This document shows, one piece after another, positions 17,097 through 24,718 of a stretch of DNA of 64,000 bases. Under the pieces are notes generated by a model. The model made no database searches. It was given only the letters and a program-made list of their open reading frames with translations, and was not told the origin of the DNA. Both the position numbers and the translations under genes were made by a program. Numbering within the stretch: position 1 is the stretch's first letter; each line of letters begins with the position of its first letter. The DNA comes from Minwuiaceae bacterium (GTDB lineage Bacteria; Pseudomonadota; Alphaproteobacteria; Minwuiales; Minwuiaceae), in assembly GCA_028278525.1 (NCBI GenBank), contig JANQEE010000027.1:1-64000 (forward strand), given 5' to 3'.

Positions 17097-17675
17097 ATGC
17101 GGTATAGTCGTGGCTTTGTTGTAGCCTTCCTGCTTACGGTCGTTAGCTTCGGGTCGGCTAGCGCCTCAGTCATTACGATCCGGGTGGAAGCGCCACCAGG
17201 ACCGATATTTGGTGCGCTGTACCGGGTGGAAACGAAGACGACCACGACCTTGGGAAGGAACTTCAGTGGGTTTTCGTTCGAGGGATTGGATCTGGACGGC
17301 GACAAGCTGCTGGAAACCAATGAGGTCACATCATTCAGCGGCACAACTGTTGATCCCGACCTCAGCGGCGACACCCTATTCGATGTACTGGAGCAGGTAA
17401 CGTTCGATTTGGATACGGTCGAATTCGTTGTCCAGATTGTTTTCGCGAACAGTGTAAGCGGAAATGTGCTTGGATTCGCTGCCGCCGCTACTGGCCAGTT
17501 TGATGAGGCGGCAATGCCGCAACTCACGGTGATACCCCAACCGGTTGCGGAGGTTCCAGCGCCTGCAGCGTTAGGATTGATTGCGCTGGGCTTAGCAACC
17601 CTCGGCTGGACTCGAAGAGGGCGGCAGTTTGATATCCGATCGCGACGTTCGGGCGACCGCCAAGCCGCACATTGA
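17097..17675 (+). CDS. Exported protein with VPLPA/PEP-CTERM-type sorting signal
   Basis: 192 aa. Signal peptide at residues 1-24 (FVVAFLLTVVSFGSASAS), a secreted domain rich in Thr, Asp and Val, then a CTERM tail: VPAPAALGLIALGLATLGWTRR, that is, VPxPA, a transmembrane helix and a basic cluster, the signature of exosortase/rhombosortase-class substrates in Gram-negative bacteria. The secreted domain is not recognised. Oddly, about 17 residues continue after the Arg cluster, whereas these signals normally end within a few residues. The gene lies immediately left of the tRNA-Thr integration site. Confidence 0.75.
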   Translation: MRYSRGFVVAFLLTVVSFGSASASVITIRVEAPPGPIFGALYRVETKTTTTLGRNFSGFSFEGLDLDGDKLLETNEVTSFSGTTVDPDLSGDTLFDVLEQVTFDLDTVEFVVQIVFANSVSGNVLGFAAAATGQFDEAAMPQLTVIPQPVAEVPAPAALGLIALGLATLGWTRRGRQFDIRSRRSGDRQAAH

Positions 17676-17721
17676 CCAGCACTCCGAAGAATAGCGAAAG
17701 TGCGTCAAGTTGTTGCAATAG

Positions 17722-17808
<87 letters not shown>

Positions 17809-17887
17809 TTTCTTAATCATTCCAATATTTTAGTTCCGGTCCATGGATTACAATGGATCTGACGATTGCTGTACGAAATGGGAACAT

Positions 17888-17909
17888 TGTTACCTCAAAT
17901 GTTACCTCA
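17888..17909. promoter_or_regulatory. Left integrase arm-type sites
   Basis: TGTTACCTCA occurs at 17888-17897 and again at 17900-17909 (12-bp period), 50 bp upstream of the integrase start. The same pair with the same period is found at the other end (33603-33624), as expected for arm-binding sites of a tyrosine integrase or sites for an excision factor. Confidence 0.6.
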
Positions 17910-17958
17910 GGAGGTCGTTGTACAGCCAGGGGGCGGCGGATGAAGAAGGGTATTACAA

Positions 17959-19326
17959 GTGCCGAGGGTGCGTTTGACCGCCGCAGCAGTTGCCAAACTG
18001 AAGACGCCTAAACCGGGGGTTGGCACCGAGTACTTCGACGCCAGCTTCCCAGGCCTGTCGCTGCGCATCACGCCGAGGGGAGCCAAGACCTTCGCGCTGA
18101 TGACCAGGATCAACGGCCGCCAGAAGCGCATCACGCTCGGCAGGTGGCCCGCGCTCGGTCTCGCTGACGCCAGGAAGAAGGCCACCGACCTGCTCGACCA
18201 GATCGACCGGGGTGAGGACCCGACCAGAAACGATGACGACGACAGGGACCTGGTCGAAAACGTCGTCGCGGAGTGGATCGAGCGCGACCAGTCCAAGAAC
18301 AAAGGAGTCGACGGCGTCAGGCGCCTGTTCGACAAGGACGTACTGCCCCGGTGGCGAGGCAGGCTGATCCACGACATCAAGCGCAGGGACGTGATCGACG
18401 TCATCGACGCGATCGTCGACCGGGGCGCGGTGATCCACGCCAGAAGAATGCACGCACACCTTCATCGCATGTTTCGCTGGTCCGTTGGCCGGGGCATCAT
18501 CGACGTGAACCCGATGGCGGACCTGCCCAAGCCGGGTCGTGAAAACCCGCGGGACCGGGTACTCGACGACGACGAACTTGCCAGGGTGTGGCACGCCAGC
18601 CTGAGAATGGGCTATCCGTTCGGTCCTCAGATCAGACTTCTGATCCTCACCGGCGCGCGGCTTACGGAGATCGCCGCCTGCACCAGGGACGAACTCGACA
18701 CCGACCGGGGCATGATCGCGCTGGACGGCGACCGGACCAAGAACGGTGAACCCCGGATCATCCCGTTGTCGCAGCAGGCTCTGGACGTGCTGGACCCGCT
18801 GCCCGTCGTGCTGACAGGGTCGCGCCGTAAGCAGAGGCCGAGCGACTACGTCTTCACAACGACGGGGGACACCCACGCGGCCGTAGGCTTCAAGGCGCGC
18901 AGGCGCCTCGACGCGCTGGTCGCTGGCGTGGATGCCGGTGGAGCAGACCTCGAAGAAGACCAGCCCATCAACTACTGGCGGACGCACGACCTCAGGCGCA
19001 CCGTTGCGACAGGCCTACAGAGGCTCGGCGTCAGGCTGGAGGTCACCGAGGCCGTGCTCGGCCACACGTCGGGATCGAAGTCCGGCATCGTTGGTGTCTA
19101 CCAGCGCCACGACTGGGCGCACGAGAAGTGCGCGGCCCTCGACGCGTGGTGCCGGTACGTCGGTCTAATCGTTACCCCGGCTGGAGCAGAGGTCGCGCGG
19201 ATGCTCGACGCCGGGCCGGTCGAGAGGGTCGAGTTTCAGGCCGCGATCATGGCCGGGGGATCGGTGTGGAACACCTATCTGAGCCGGCGTTTTCCAAGAA
19301 GTCATGCGGCCCTTTTGGCTTCATAG
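17959..19326 (+). CDS. Tyrosine site-specific integrase
   Basis: 455 aa. The N-terminal DUF4102-type domain (DASFPGLSLRITPRGAKTF..., ITLGRWPALGLADARKKA) is followed by a core-binding domain and a catalytic domain with Arg (LTGARLTEIAA), H-x-x-R (WRTHDLRRT), the second His (LGHTSG) and the nucleophile Tyr (GVYQRHDW). This is the P4/CP4-57-like class that inserts at tRNA genes. GTG 17959 follows AGAAGGG with 8-bp spacing. It is directed away from attL into the element. It would catalyse integration into and excision from the tRNA-Thr locus. Confidence 0.95.
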   Translation: MPRVRLTAAAVAKLKTPKPGVGTEYFDASFPGLSLRITPRGAKTFALMTRINGRQKRITLGRWPALGLADARKKATDLLDQIDRGEDPTRNDDDDRDLVENVVAEWIERDQSKNKGVDGVRRLFDKDVLPRWRGRLIHDIKRRDVIDVIDAIVDRGAVIHARRMHAHLHRMFRWSVGRGIIDVNPMADLPKPGRENPRDRVLDDDELARVWHASLRMGYPFGPQIRLLILTGARLTEIAACTRDELDTDRGMIALDGDRTKNGEPRIIPLSQQALDVLDPLPVVLTGSRRKQRPSDYVFTTTGDTHAAVGFKARRRLDALVAGVDAGGADLEEDQPINYWRTHDLRRTVATGLQRLGVRLEVTEAVLGHTSGSKSGIVGVYQRHDWAHEKCAALDAWCRYVGLIVTPAGAEVARMLDAGPVERVEFQAAIMAGGSVWNTYLSRRFPRSHAALLAS

Positions 19327-19426
19327 CTGACGGTCGTAGCAGATTGCAGACCCCGACTACGCCATCAAAATGTTGCGCCGCAAGAGCACTCGATGCATAT
19401 CGGATTCGCCAACAGCGAATTTTTTC

Positions 19427-19455
19427 TTGACAACGGCGAACTTCGCCGCTAATCT
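19427..19455 (+). promoter_or_regulatory. Sigma70-type promoter of the retron
   Basis: TTGACA (19427-19432), 17 bp, TAATCT (19450-19455): a near-consensus promoter, placing the transcript start at about 19461, right at the 5' arm of the predicted retron ncRNA. Confidence 0.7.
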
Positions 19456-19460
19456 AGCGA

Positions 19461-19740
19461 ACATGTTCAGGTGAATGAATAGCGCCACAGGTTGGTCAGC
19501 CAAGCTGGCCGTGGGGGCTTCGGCCCCTCCCTTCGCCGGGAGAGCGCGTCGTGTTCCAGTTCGTGGGGACCGGCCGCCGATCCCGGGCTAAAGGCCGCAA
19601 GCGCACTTTGCGGCATGGGGTGCCTAGGAGTTACCGCGAGCCCGACTTGCCTCTTGGGTCGGCGCACACCCGTGGGAATAGTCTCACGGGGTTGCCCAGG
19701 AGGATGGAAGATGGATTTGAATTCCATTGACCCCCTGGAC
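19461..19740 (+). ncRNA. Predicted retron msr-msd ncRNA
   Basis: The segment between the promoter and the small ORF is densely structured: hairpins at 19494-19510 (GGTCAG/CTGGCC), 19514-19527 (GGGGC-TTCG-GCCCC), 19527-19542 (CTCCC/GGGAG), 19594-19614 (GCCGCAA/TTGCGGC), 19640-19663 and 19669-19690 (CCCGTG/CACGGG). An AGC at 19481-19483, just after the 5' arm, is a candidate branching-G site (G19482). The 5' arm at 19465-19480 can pair with 19721-19740 (15 pairs with bulges) as a1/a2. The boundary between msr and msd is not resolved. It would be template and primer for the reverse transcriptase at 20256. Ends are approximate. Confidence 0.6.
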
Positions 19741-19917
19741 ACCGGGCAGCGGAACCGTCGTAAGCGTCTAAAGCGCCGTATCAAGAAACTGTGGCGGCGC
19801 GTTCTTAAGAGTCTTCGAGCTTTTAGGAATCGGCGTGTGCTGTTGGTCGTGCTTTGGGTGGTTAACACCATCGTGCAACTAGCGCGGCTTATTGGCCAAG
19901 TTATCGACGGCTCCTAG
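19711..19917 (+). CDS. Small basic membrane peptide, candidate retron toxin
   Basis: 68 aa: residues 13-42 are extremely basic (RNRRKRLKRRIKKLWRR...), residues 43-63 form a hydrophobic helix (VLLVVLWVVNTIVQLARLI). AGGAGG sits 7 bp before the ATG, an excellent ribosome site, while the longer upstream reading frame runs through the structured RNA and is rejected. It lies between the retron ncRNA and the XRE gene, where effector genes of retrons are found. A cationic amphipathic peptide with one membrane helix is a typical toxin form. Its first codons contain the putative a2 arm, so ncRNA folding could hide its translation start. Function is inferred from context only. Confidence 0.65.
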   Translation: MDLNSIDPLDTGQRNRRKRLKRRIKKLWRRVLKSLRAFRNRRVLLVVLWVVNTIVQLARLIGQVIDGS

Positions 19918-19948
19918 GTGTCTACATCTTCAGCGGGGATGAAGTGAA

Positions 19949-20263
19949 ATGATAAACAAGGCTCTCAGGCTGATTCGGGTGTATCACGACCTTAATCAGG
20001 CTGATGCCGCCGCACGTGTTGGGTTGTCGAAATCCTACATCTCAGAGATTGAGTCAGGGAACAAGAAGGTCACACTTGAAGTTCTGGAGAAGTATTCCAA
20101 CGCCTTCGATATCCCAGTGTCGTCGCTGATGCTGTTTGCTGAAAAGGCCGGCGAAGCTAGCTTCGCTGACGATACGCGCGTGTACGTCGCGGACAAAGCT
20201 TTGAAGATGCTCGACTGGGTCGCGATGATCTCTTCGGACAAAGGCTCAAATACCCATGGTTAA
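19949..20263 (+). CDS. XRE/Cro-C1-type DNA-binding protein of the retron
   Basis: 104 aa. The helix-turn-helix at about residues 5-60 (LNQADAAARVGLSKSYISEIESG) is of the XRE family, followed by a 40-aa tail. The reverse transcriptase start overlaps its stop by 8 bp (ATGGTTAA), so the two are translationally coupled. HTH-bearing retrons form a recognised class (type VI in the published classification, from memory). It may act as antitoxin or sensor that binds the reverse-transcribed DNA or the promoter at 19427 (inference). An inverted repeat CTTCA/TGAAG at 19928-19944 spans its ribosome site. Confidence 0.85.
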   Translation: MINKALRLIRVYHDLNQADAAARVGLSKSYISEIESGNKKVTLEVLEKYSNAFDIPVSSLMLFAEKAGEASFADDTRVYVADKALKMLDWVAMISSDKGSNTHG

Positions 20264-21182
20264 ACGGCGGGCGTATCCCAGAAATCAGTCTCGACTTTAC
20301 AAAATCACGAGTCCCGCACAACTCGCCGCGAGGCTTCTTATGAAGCCCGAGCAGCTGGAGCAACTTCTGGAAGCAGACGACAACTACATTCGTTGGACAG
20401 ACAAAGAGACGGGCCGGCCAATTCAGCGGCCGAAACCGTTGCCCGAGCGCTTGCACAAGCGTGTCGGTGTTCTTCTTTCGCGCATTGAAACGCCGGACTT
20501 TTTGCACTCGGCAATTAGGGGGCGTTCGTACATCTCTAATGCGTCCCAACACGATGCGAACCAACCAACCGTCAAGATCGATATTCGCAAGTTCTACCCG
20601 TCGACCCGCGCGCAGGCGGTGTTTCACTTTTTCCGCGATAGAATGCTGTGTGATGGGGATGTTGCCGGAATTCTCGCGAGACTACTAACGGTGGATGGCC
20701 ATCTCGCAACCGGCAGTAGCGCGAGCCCGATCCTCTCTTATTTCGCCTACGAAGACATGTTTGCTGAGATCGAAGCACTCGCCGTTAGCCGCGGCATTGC
20801 TATGACCTGCTATGTCGACGATATGGTCTTCACCGGACCCCACGCAACGCGTCGCTTAATCTACGACGTCATTCGAATAGTTCGCCGTTATCGGCTATGG
20901 GGGCACAAAACGAAAGTATTCAAACCTGGTCAGCCCAAGGTGATTACCGGCATAGCCGTAACGCGCTTAGGGAGTCGTCTTCCAAATAAGCGTCAGAAGG
21001 TCATCAATGACGAGCTGTTATCTCTCGACGGATTGGCGAATGACAAAGACCGATTGCGGGTCATGCGACGTCTCATGGGCCGGCTTTACGAAGCCGCGCA
21101 AATCGATCCGTTGTGGTTGCCGAAAGCTGATGCGCTGGCGGCTCAAAAGCGCAGTTTGGAGAGGCGTGTCCTAAAGAACTAG
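20256..21182 (+). CDS. Retron reverse transcriptase
   Basis: 308 aa, the usual retron RT size. The motifs are all present: NASQH (retron NAxxH), catalytic Asp in KIDIRKFYPST, the GHLATGSSASPILSYFAY region equivalent to the QG-SP loop, the active-site CYVDDMVFTG (YxDD), the thumb HKTKVF, and KVITGIAVT, the (V/I)TG motif used in template RNA recognition. There is no maturase or endonuclease domain, which argues against a group II intron or DGR. It would copy the adjacent structured RNA into branched msDNA. It is convergent with the serine recombinase gene 21 bp away. Confidence 0.93.
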   Translation: MVKRRAYPRNQSRLYKITSPAQLAARLLMKPEQLEQLLEADDNYIRWTDKETGRPIQRPKPLPERLHKRVGVLLSRIETPDFLHSAIRGRSYISNASQHDANQPTVKIDIRKFYPSTRAQAVFHFFRDRMLCDGDVAGILARLLTVDGHLATGSSASPILSYFAYEDMFAEIEALAVSRGIAMTCYVDDMVFTGPHATRRLIYDVIRIVRRYRLWGHKTKVFKPGQPKVITGIAVTRLGSRLPNKRQKVINDELLSLDGLANDKDRLRVMRRLMGRLYEAAQIDPLWLPKADALAAQKRSLERRVLKN

Positions 21183-21203
21183 GTTGATAGATTATTGGTC
21201 CGC

Positions 21204-21869
21204 TCAAGACTCAGAAGCGAGTTTGACTAAACCAGCGACCTTATGATTTCCGCCGAGCGCCCTTCTTATTGTAGGCGCGCTGGTCCGGTACTTGGTTGCC
21301 AGCGCGCGAAGGCTCATGCCCCGCTCCCTGTCGATGCGAATGCCCCGGACCTGTAGGTCGTCGAGCGCCGGGGGTCTGCCCAGCCGCTTACCATTCGCCC
21401 GCGCCTTCGCGAGGCCGGCCCTCACCCGCTCCTGGATCATGCACCGCTCGAACTCGCTGAACACGCCGAGCATCTGAAACATGGCGCGTCCCGACGGAGT
21501 CGACGTGTCGAGCCCCTGCTGGTGAAGGTACAGGTCGACCCCGGCAGACTGGATGTCCTGCAGGAAGGCCAGCAGGTCCTGAAGGCTCCTGCCCAGTCGG
21601 TCGACGGACCAAGCAGCGACAACGTCGAACTCGCGCCGGGTTGCGTCACGCAAAAGTCCGTCGAACGCACGCCTGCCTGAGCGGCCCACCGAGCCGCTTA
21701 CGCCGTTGTCGGTGTATTCGCCTACCACCTGCCACCCGGCCCTGTCAGCGACCTCCCTGAGCGCCGTCAGCTGCACGTCAGGGTCCTGATGCCCGTTCGA
21801 CGTGCTGACCCTGGCATAGAGGGCCGCGCGGCGCTCTGGTTTTGCTCGCTTGCGCCCTGCTCTGCTCAT
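21204..21869 (-). CDS. Serine recombinase (resolvase/invertase family)
   Basis: 221 aa from ATG 21869, which follows AGAAGGA with 8-bp spacing (an in-frame start at 21905 is less likely). The catalytic domain begins RRAALYARVSTSNGHQDPDVQL with the nucleophilic Ser in ARVST, then AAWSVDRLGRSLQDLL and the E-helix region SEFERCMIQERVRAGLAKA; the C-terminal helix-turn-helix is LRALATKYRTSAPTIRRAL. It is a small Hin/Tn3-resolvase-type enzyme that would resolve or invert DNA at palindromic sites; a perfect palindrome lies 33-51 bp upstream of the start. It is a second recombinase in addition to the integrase. Confidence 0.92.
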   Translation of the reverse strand: MSRAGRKRAKPERRAALYARVSTSNGHQDPDVQLTALREVADRAGWQVVGEYTDNGVSGSVGRSGRRAFDGLLRDATRREFDVVAAWSVDRLGRSLQDLLAFLQDIQSAGVDLYLHQQGLDTSTPSGRAMFQMLGVFSEFERCMIQERVRAGLAKARANGKRLGRPPALDDLQVRGIRIDRERGMSLRALATKYRTSAPTIRRALGGNHKVAGLVKLASES

Positions 21870-21901
21870 CGGTCCATCCTTCTTCTCTATCTTCTTGCAG
21901 A

Positions 21902-21920
21902 TCATATGCAGTACATATGA
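21902..21920. promoter_or_regulatory. Perfect palindrome upstream of serine recombinase
   Basis: TCATATG-CAGTA-CATATGA: 7-bp arms and a 5-bp spacer, 33 bp upstream of the recombinase ATG. It is a candidate crossover (res) half-site pair or an operator for autoregulation. Confidence 0.55.
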
Positions 21921-22085
21921 CCAATAGATTTTATGGATGGATCACCGGCGCTGTAAACAAAACATGCGGATTTGACCAGGCGATGGCGCCTGATCGAAAG
22001 GGTTCAATTATGGTGACAGTCGTGTCGAAGAGACTTGGCGCGCGCCGAGCCTGGACGCGCGCCCTCTTTGACAGAGTCTACGCGG

Positions 22086-22337
22086 TCAGGCGACAGACCA
22101 CCCATGCTTGCCAAGAACGGCGACGGTGGTGTGCCAGGGCTTGCCGGCGTGGTCGTCGGTCGTTTCCTGACCCACGTGCAACAGCTTATACCCGTGCTCG
22201 TCAATGTAATGATTGATCGAGTCGGCGATGATGTCCGACGTCGAGCCGAACACAGCGCTGCACTCCTCGCATCCCTTAATCACGTCAGTGCTTACCTTCA
22301 CGACGTGACTGATACCTTCATACGTATCGTTCGCCAT
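22086..22337 (-). CDS. Hypothetical 83-aa protein
   Basis: A small soluble protein with a CEEC pair (IKGCEECSAVFGS), TSDIIADSINHYIDEHGYKLLHV and a His-rich C-terminus (HTTVAVLGKHGW). GGAG lies about 10 bp before the ATG. It is separated from the recombinase by about 215 bp. No family recognised; Cys/His content could support a metal site. Confidence 0.5.
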   Translation of the reverse strand: MANDTYEGISHVVKVSTDVIKGCEECSAVFGSTSDIIADSINHYIDEHGYKLLHVGQETTDDHAGKPWHTTVAVLGKHGWSVA

Positions 22338-22571
22338 TTGACTCGTCTCCGATTTCGAGATCCCGCGACCCGACCGGGGCGATCATTCCAGACACGCGCT
22401 TGCGCGGCAAGCTAAGGCCTATGTGTCAAGATCTGGCCGTCTTTGCAACCTACGATAGTCGAAACTCTTCTCCCCTTGCGCGAATCCTTCACATGCTCGA
22501 CAGTAGATAAGTAGGCTGACCAGTTTCCACGTAGAGGGTAGTTCCAGTTCGGTTTCGTCAACGAGGCGAGC

Positions 22572-23849
22572 GTGACAATTCGGAATATTTCGCAAGACCA
22601 TCTGTCTGAGGTGCTAAGAGAGCACCTCACACCGTCGGCGCACATAACAACTCCGGAACGCTTGTTTGGACGAGAAGGTAAGCTCCGTCAGATAGGCCGG
22701 GCTTTCAATTCGGTTGGTCGTCATGTCTTCATTTATGGTGACCGAGGAGTTGGAAAGTCATCACTTGCGCTTACTGCGGCACATATGCATCACGGAAGCG
22801 GCAGTGATCCAATATACGTCCCGTGCAGCGAGACCTCCACATTTGGCGACATCATCCAAGCTGTCGGCAATGCGTCATTTGCAGTGACGGAGCGTTTCGA
22901 GCATCCAGGTAGCCCCAGTTCGCTTAACATGACGATTATGGGGAGTGGAGGTGGACTTTCGCGTGGTTCGCGTCCGCGCCCGGAGATAGAAAAACCTACC
23001 GACCTCAACAGCGCTTTCGATGTCATCCGTTACGTGGCCTCCCGACTTCAAGGCAACATCGTCGTCGTTATCGATGAGTATGAACGTATAACCGAAGAGG
23101 CCGACAAAACTATCTTTGCGGAGTTCATGAGAAGCGTACCTGACTTCGATGGCCGGATGAAGTTTGTCTTTTGCGGGATTGGATCGACGGTCGATGAACT
23201 ACTAGGGTCGCACACGTCGGTTGGTCGACGCCTAGAAACCGTTGAATTGGAGCGCCTACACCACGATCACCTGTGGCGGATCATCACCGCTGTTTCTGAG
23301 AAGTTGGACGTGGAAATCGACAGGGAAATGCTTATTAGGATTGGCATTACAAGTGATGGTTTTCCACATTATGTCCATCTTATTGGAGAGTCCTTGTTCT
23401 GGAAGATGTTTGACGACAATGAAGAGGTTCGGAGAGCCGGCGCACGCCACTACAAAGCGGGCGTGAATGGGGCGCTCACGCGAACAGAGGCAATTCTCCG
23501 AACAGCTTATTTCAAAGCCACTCAGAAAACTAAAAACACAGAGGATTACGAAGTCGCCCTATGGTCGTTGGCCGACCATCACAACCTCCGTCGACAGGTT
23601 ACAGAGATCTACAACAAGTCTTACCTGCCAATTTCGCAACAGCTTGGAAAGAGGACTGGGGAACGCCTGACCAAATCTCAGTTTAACAATCGTTTGTTAA
23701 GGCTGAGGGAAGAATCCCACGATCGGGTCCTGGTGGGTCATGGTTCTGGATGGTTTTCATTTCGTGAGAATGTTCTGAGAGGTTATGTACGTCTCAACGC
23801 CGAGAACAGAGGCATAACGCTGGCCAGAGACCACTATATAACCACATAG
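22572..23849 (+). CDS. AAA/STAND-type ATPase, Orc1/Cdc6-like
   Basis: 425 aa with LFGREGKLRQIGRAFNS (linker typical of the Orc/STAND group), Walker A FIYGDRGVGKSSLA, Walker B NIVVVIDEYERI, a sensor-1-like KFVFCGIGSTV and a C-terminal winged-helix-like region (about residues 310-410). The GTG start at 22572 follows GAGG. Base composition is lower in GC than the flanking chromosome. Proteins of this kind act in replication, plasmid maintenance or phage defence; nothing here decides which, though a defence or regulatory role fits island cargo. The 87-aa gene at 23955 follows in the same direction. Confidence 0.75.
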   Translation: MTIRNISQDHLSEVLREHLTPSAHITTPERLFGREGKLRQIGRAFNSVGRHVFIYGDRGVGKSSLALTAAHMHHGSGSDPIYVPCSETSTFGDIIQAVGNASFAVTERFEHPGSPSSLNMTIMGSGGGLSRGSRPRPEIEKPTDLNSAFDVIRYVASRLQGNIVVVIDEYERITEEADKTIFAEFMRSVPDFDGRMKFVFCGIGSTVDELLGSHTSVGRRLETVELERLHHDHLWRIITAVSEKLDVEIDREMLIRIGITSDGFPHYVHLIGESLFWKMFDDNEEVRRAGARHYKAGVNGALTRTEAILRTAYFKATQKTKNTEDYEVALWSLADHHNLRRQVTEIYNKSYLPISQQLGKRTGERLTKSQFNNRLLRLREESHDRVLVGHGSGWFSFRENVLRGYVRLNAENRGITLARDHYITT

Positions 23850-23954
23850 GCGCCAGCCTCGCTCGCAGTGTTGTTCAACTCTTATATGCCATACTCAAAA
23901 CCGCCAGTTCCAGATGAAGATTTCAATGGCTCAGAGCCATAAGGAGTTGCGCAA

Positions 23955-24218
23955 ATGCCAAACAAGTACAGGGGGTTGGATTTGGACGAAGAAGGCAGGA
24001 TCATAGTCTATCCTGTCGTAGGTTGGTCGGCCTTCGTCCCGTTCGGGATGGCGTGTGGCCTACGATTAGAATACGCCAAATCTCCCGACAAAGAAGAAGA
24101 CCTTGCAGCTGTTCAATTGGTTCTAGCCCCGGACCAAGCACGCGAACTCGCACAAGTGTTGCTAAGAAAGGCGGAACAGGCGAGTAATCCGCTAGAGCAG
24201 GGCGAACCTCGTAATTAG
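23955..24218 (+). CDS. Hypothetical 87-aa protein
   Basis: Starts at an ATG with AGGAG 9 bp upstream. It is acidic, with an amphipathic C-terminal helix (LVLAPDQARELAQVLLRKAEQ) resembling small proteins that describe ligand or partner contacts, but no family is recognised. It lies 105 bp after the AAA ATPase and may be co-transcribed. The following 235 bp (24,219-24,453) show no gene. Confidence 0.55.
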   Translation: MPNKYRGLDLDEEGRIIVYPVVGWSAFVPFGMACGLRLEYAKSPDKEEDLAAVQLVLAPDQARELAQVLLRKAEQASNPLEQGEPRN

Positions 24219-24453
24219 CTATGAACAAGCAAGCAGAGATTTATTTGTGGATGGGTTGATTGCTGTTGTGACGGTCCTCGAAAGGGCTCCCACCTCCAGG
24301 ATCGACTCCGACTCTCCAAACGCCCCCGAGTGACCAGTTCATCAGGTTTGGCACCAAGCGGGTCGGAGGCCTTGTCGATAACGGTAACTGTGGGATTTCG
24401 GATGCTGCGGTCGATGCCGCTTAGGCGAATATCATGCAGGTCGGGTTTGTGAA

Positions 24454-24630
24454 TTAGTTCTCCCCGACTCGAATTTTGTCCAGGACAAAACGCCTTTTCA
24501 GCAACCTACAGAGCTTCTCCGCGCTCAACCATTCGACGCCCAACAGCACGTCCAGCACCGTCCATACGAACAGCATACCACTGGCCGCTATGCTGGCCAC
24601 GATGACGACCAAGTCTACGATCCCGAGCAT
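24454..24630 (-). CDS. Small membrane protein downstream of Flp pilin
   Basis: A 58-aa ORF: MLGIVDLVVIVASIAASGML starts the N-terminal membrane helix, which continues to about residue 32, followed by a basic tail (CRLLKRRFVLDKIRVGEN). GGAG lies 6 bp before the ATG. Translation, ribosome site and clean hydrophobic segment together support it as real. It is transcribed after the Flp pilin, with a strong RNA hairpin between them. It could be a pilus accessory peptide or a small toxin/holin-like protein (inference). Confidence 0.6.
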   Translation of the reverse strand: MLGIVDLVVIVASIAASGMLFVWTVLDVLLGVEWLSAEKLCRLLKRRFVLDKIRVGEN

Positions 24631-24648
24631 TTGTATCTCCGAGAAGAC

Positions 24649-24688
24649 GGACCCCGGCCCTAGGTGTAAGGAGGGCGGGCCGGGGTCC
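24649..24688 (-). promoter_or_regulatory. 12-bp perfect inverted repeat between pilin and small membrane ORF
   Basis: GGACCCCGGCCC (24649-24660) and GGGCCGGGGTCC (24677-24688) form a 12-bp GC-rich stem with a 16-nt loop, on the minus strand after the Flp pilin stop and 18 bp before the small membrane ORF. There is no T-tract, so it is more likely an mRNA-stability or attenuation element than a classic terminator. Confidence 0.6.
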
Positions 24689-24718
24689 TGACCACGCTGG
24701 TGGTATCGCCGATGCGGG

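Noticed and set aside
19492-19710. N-terminal extension of the 68-aa retron ORF
   Set aside because: The extension runs through strong RNA hairpins, has no ribosome site and an unstructured composition; AGGAGG fixes the start at 19711.
20256-21182. Group II intron or diversity-generating-retroelement RT
   Set aside because: No maturase/endonuclease domain, no intron RNA ends, no template/variable repeat pair or Avd gene; NAxxH and (V/I)TG motifs point to a retron.
22412-22645. 77-aa minus-strand ORF before the AAA ATPase
   Set aside because: No ribosome site, overlaps the ATPase start, no protein-like composition.
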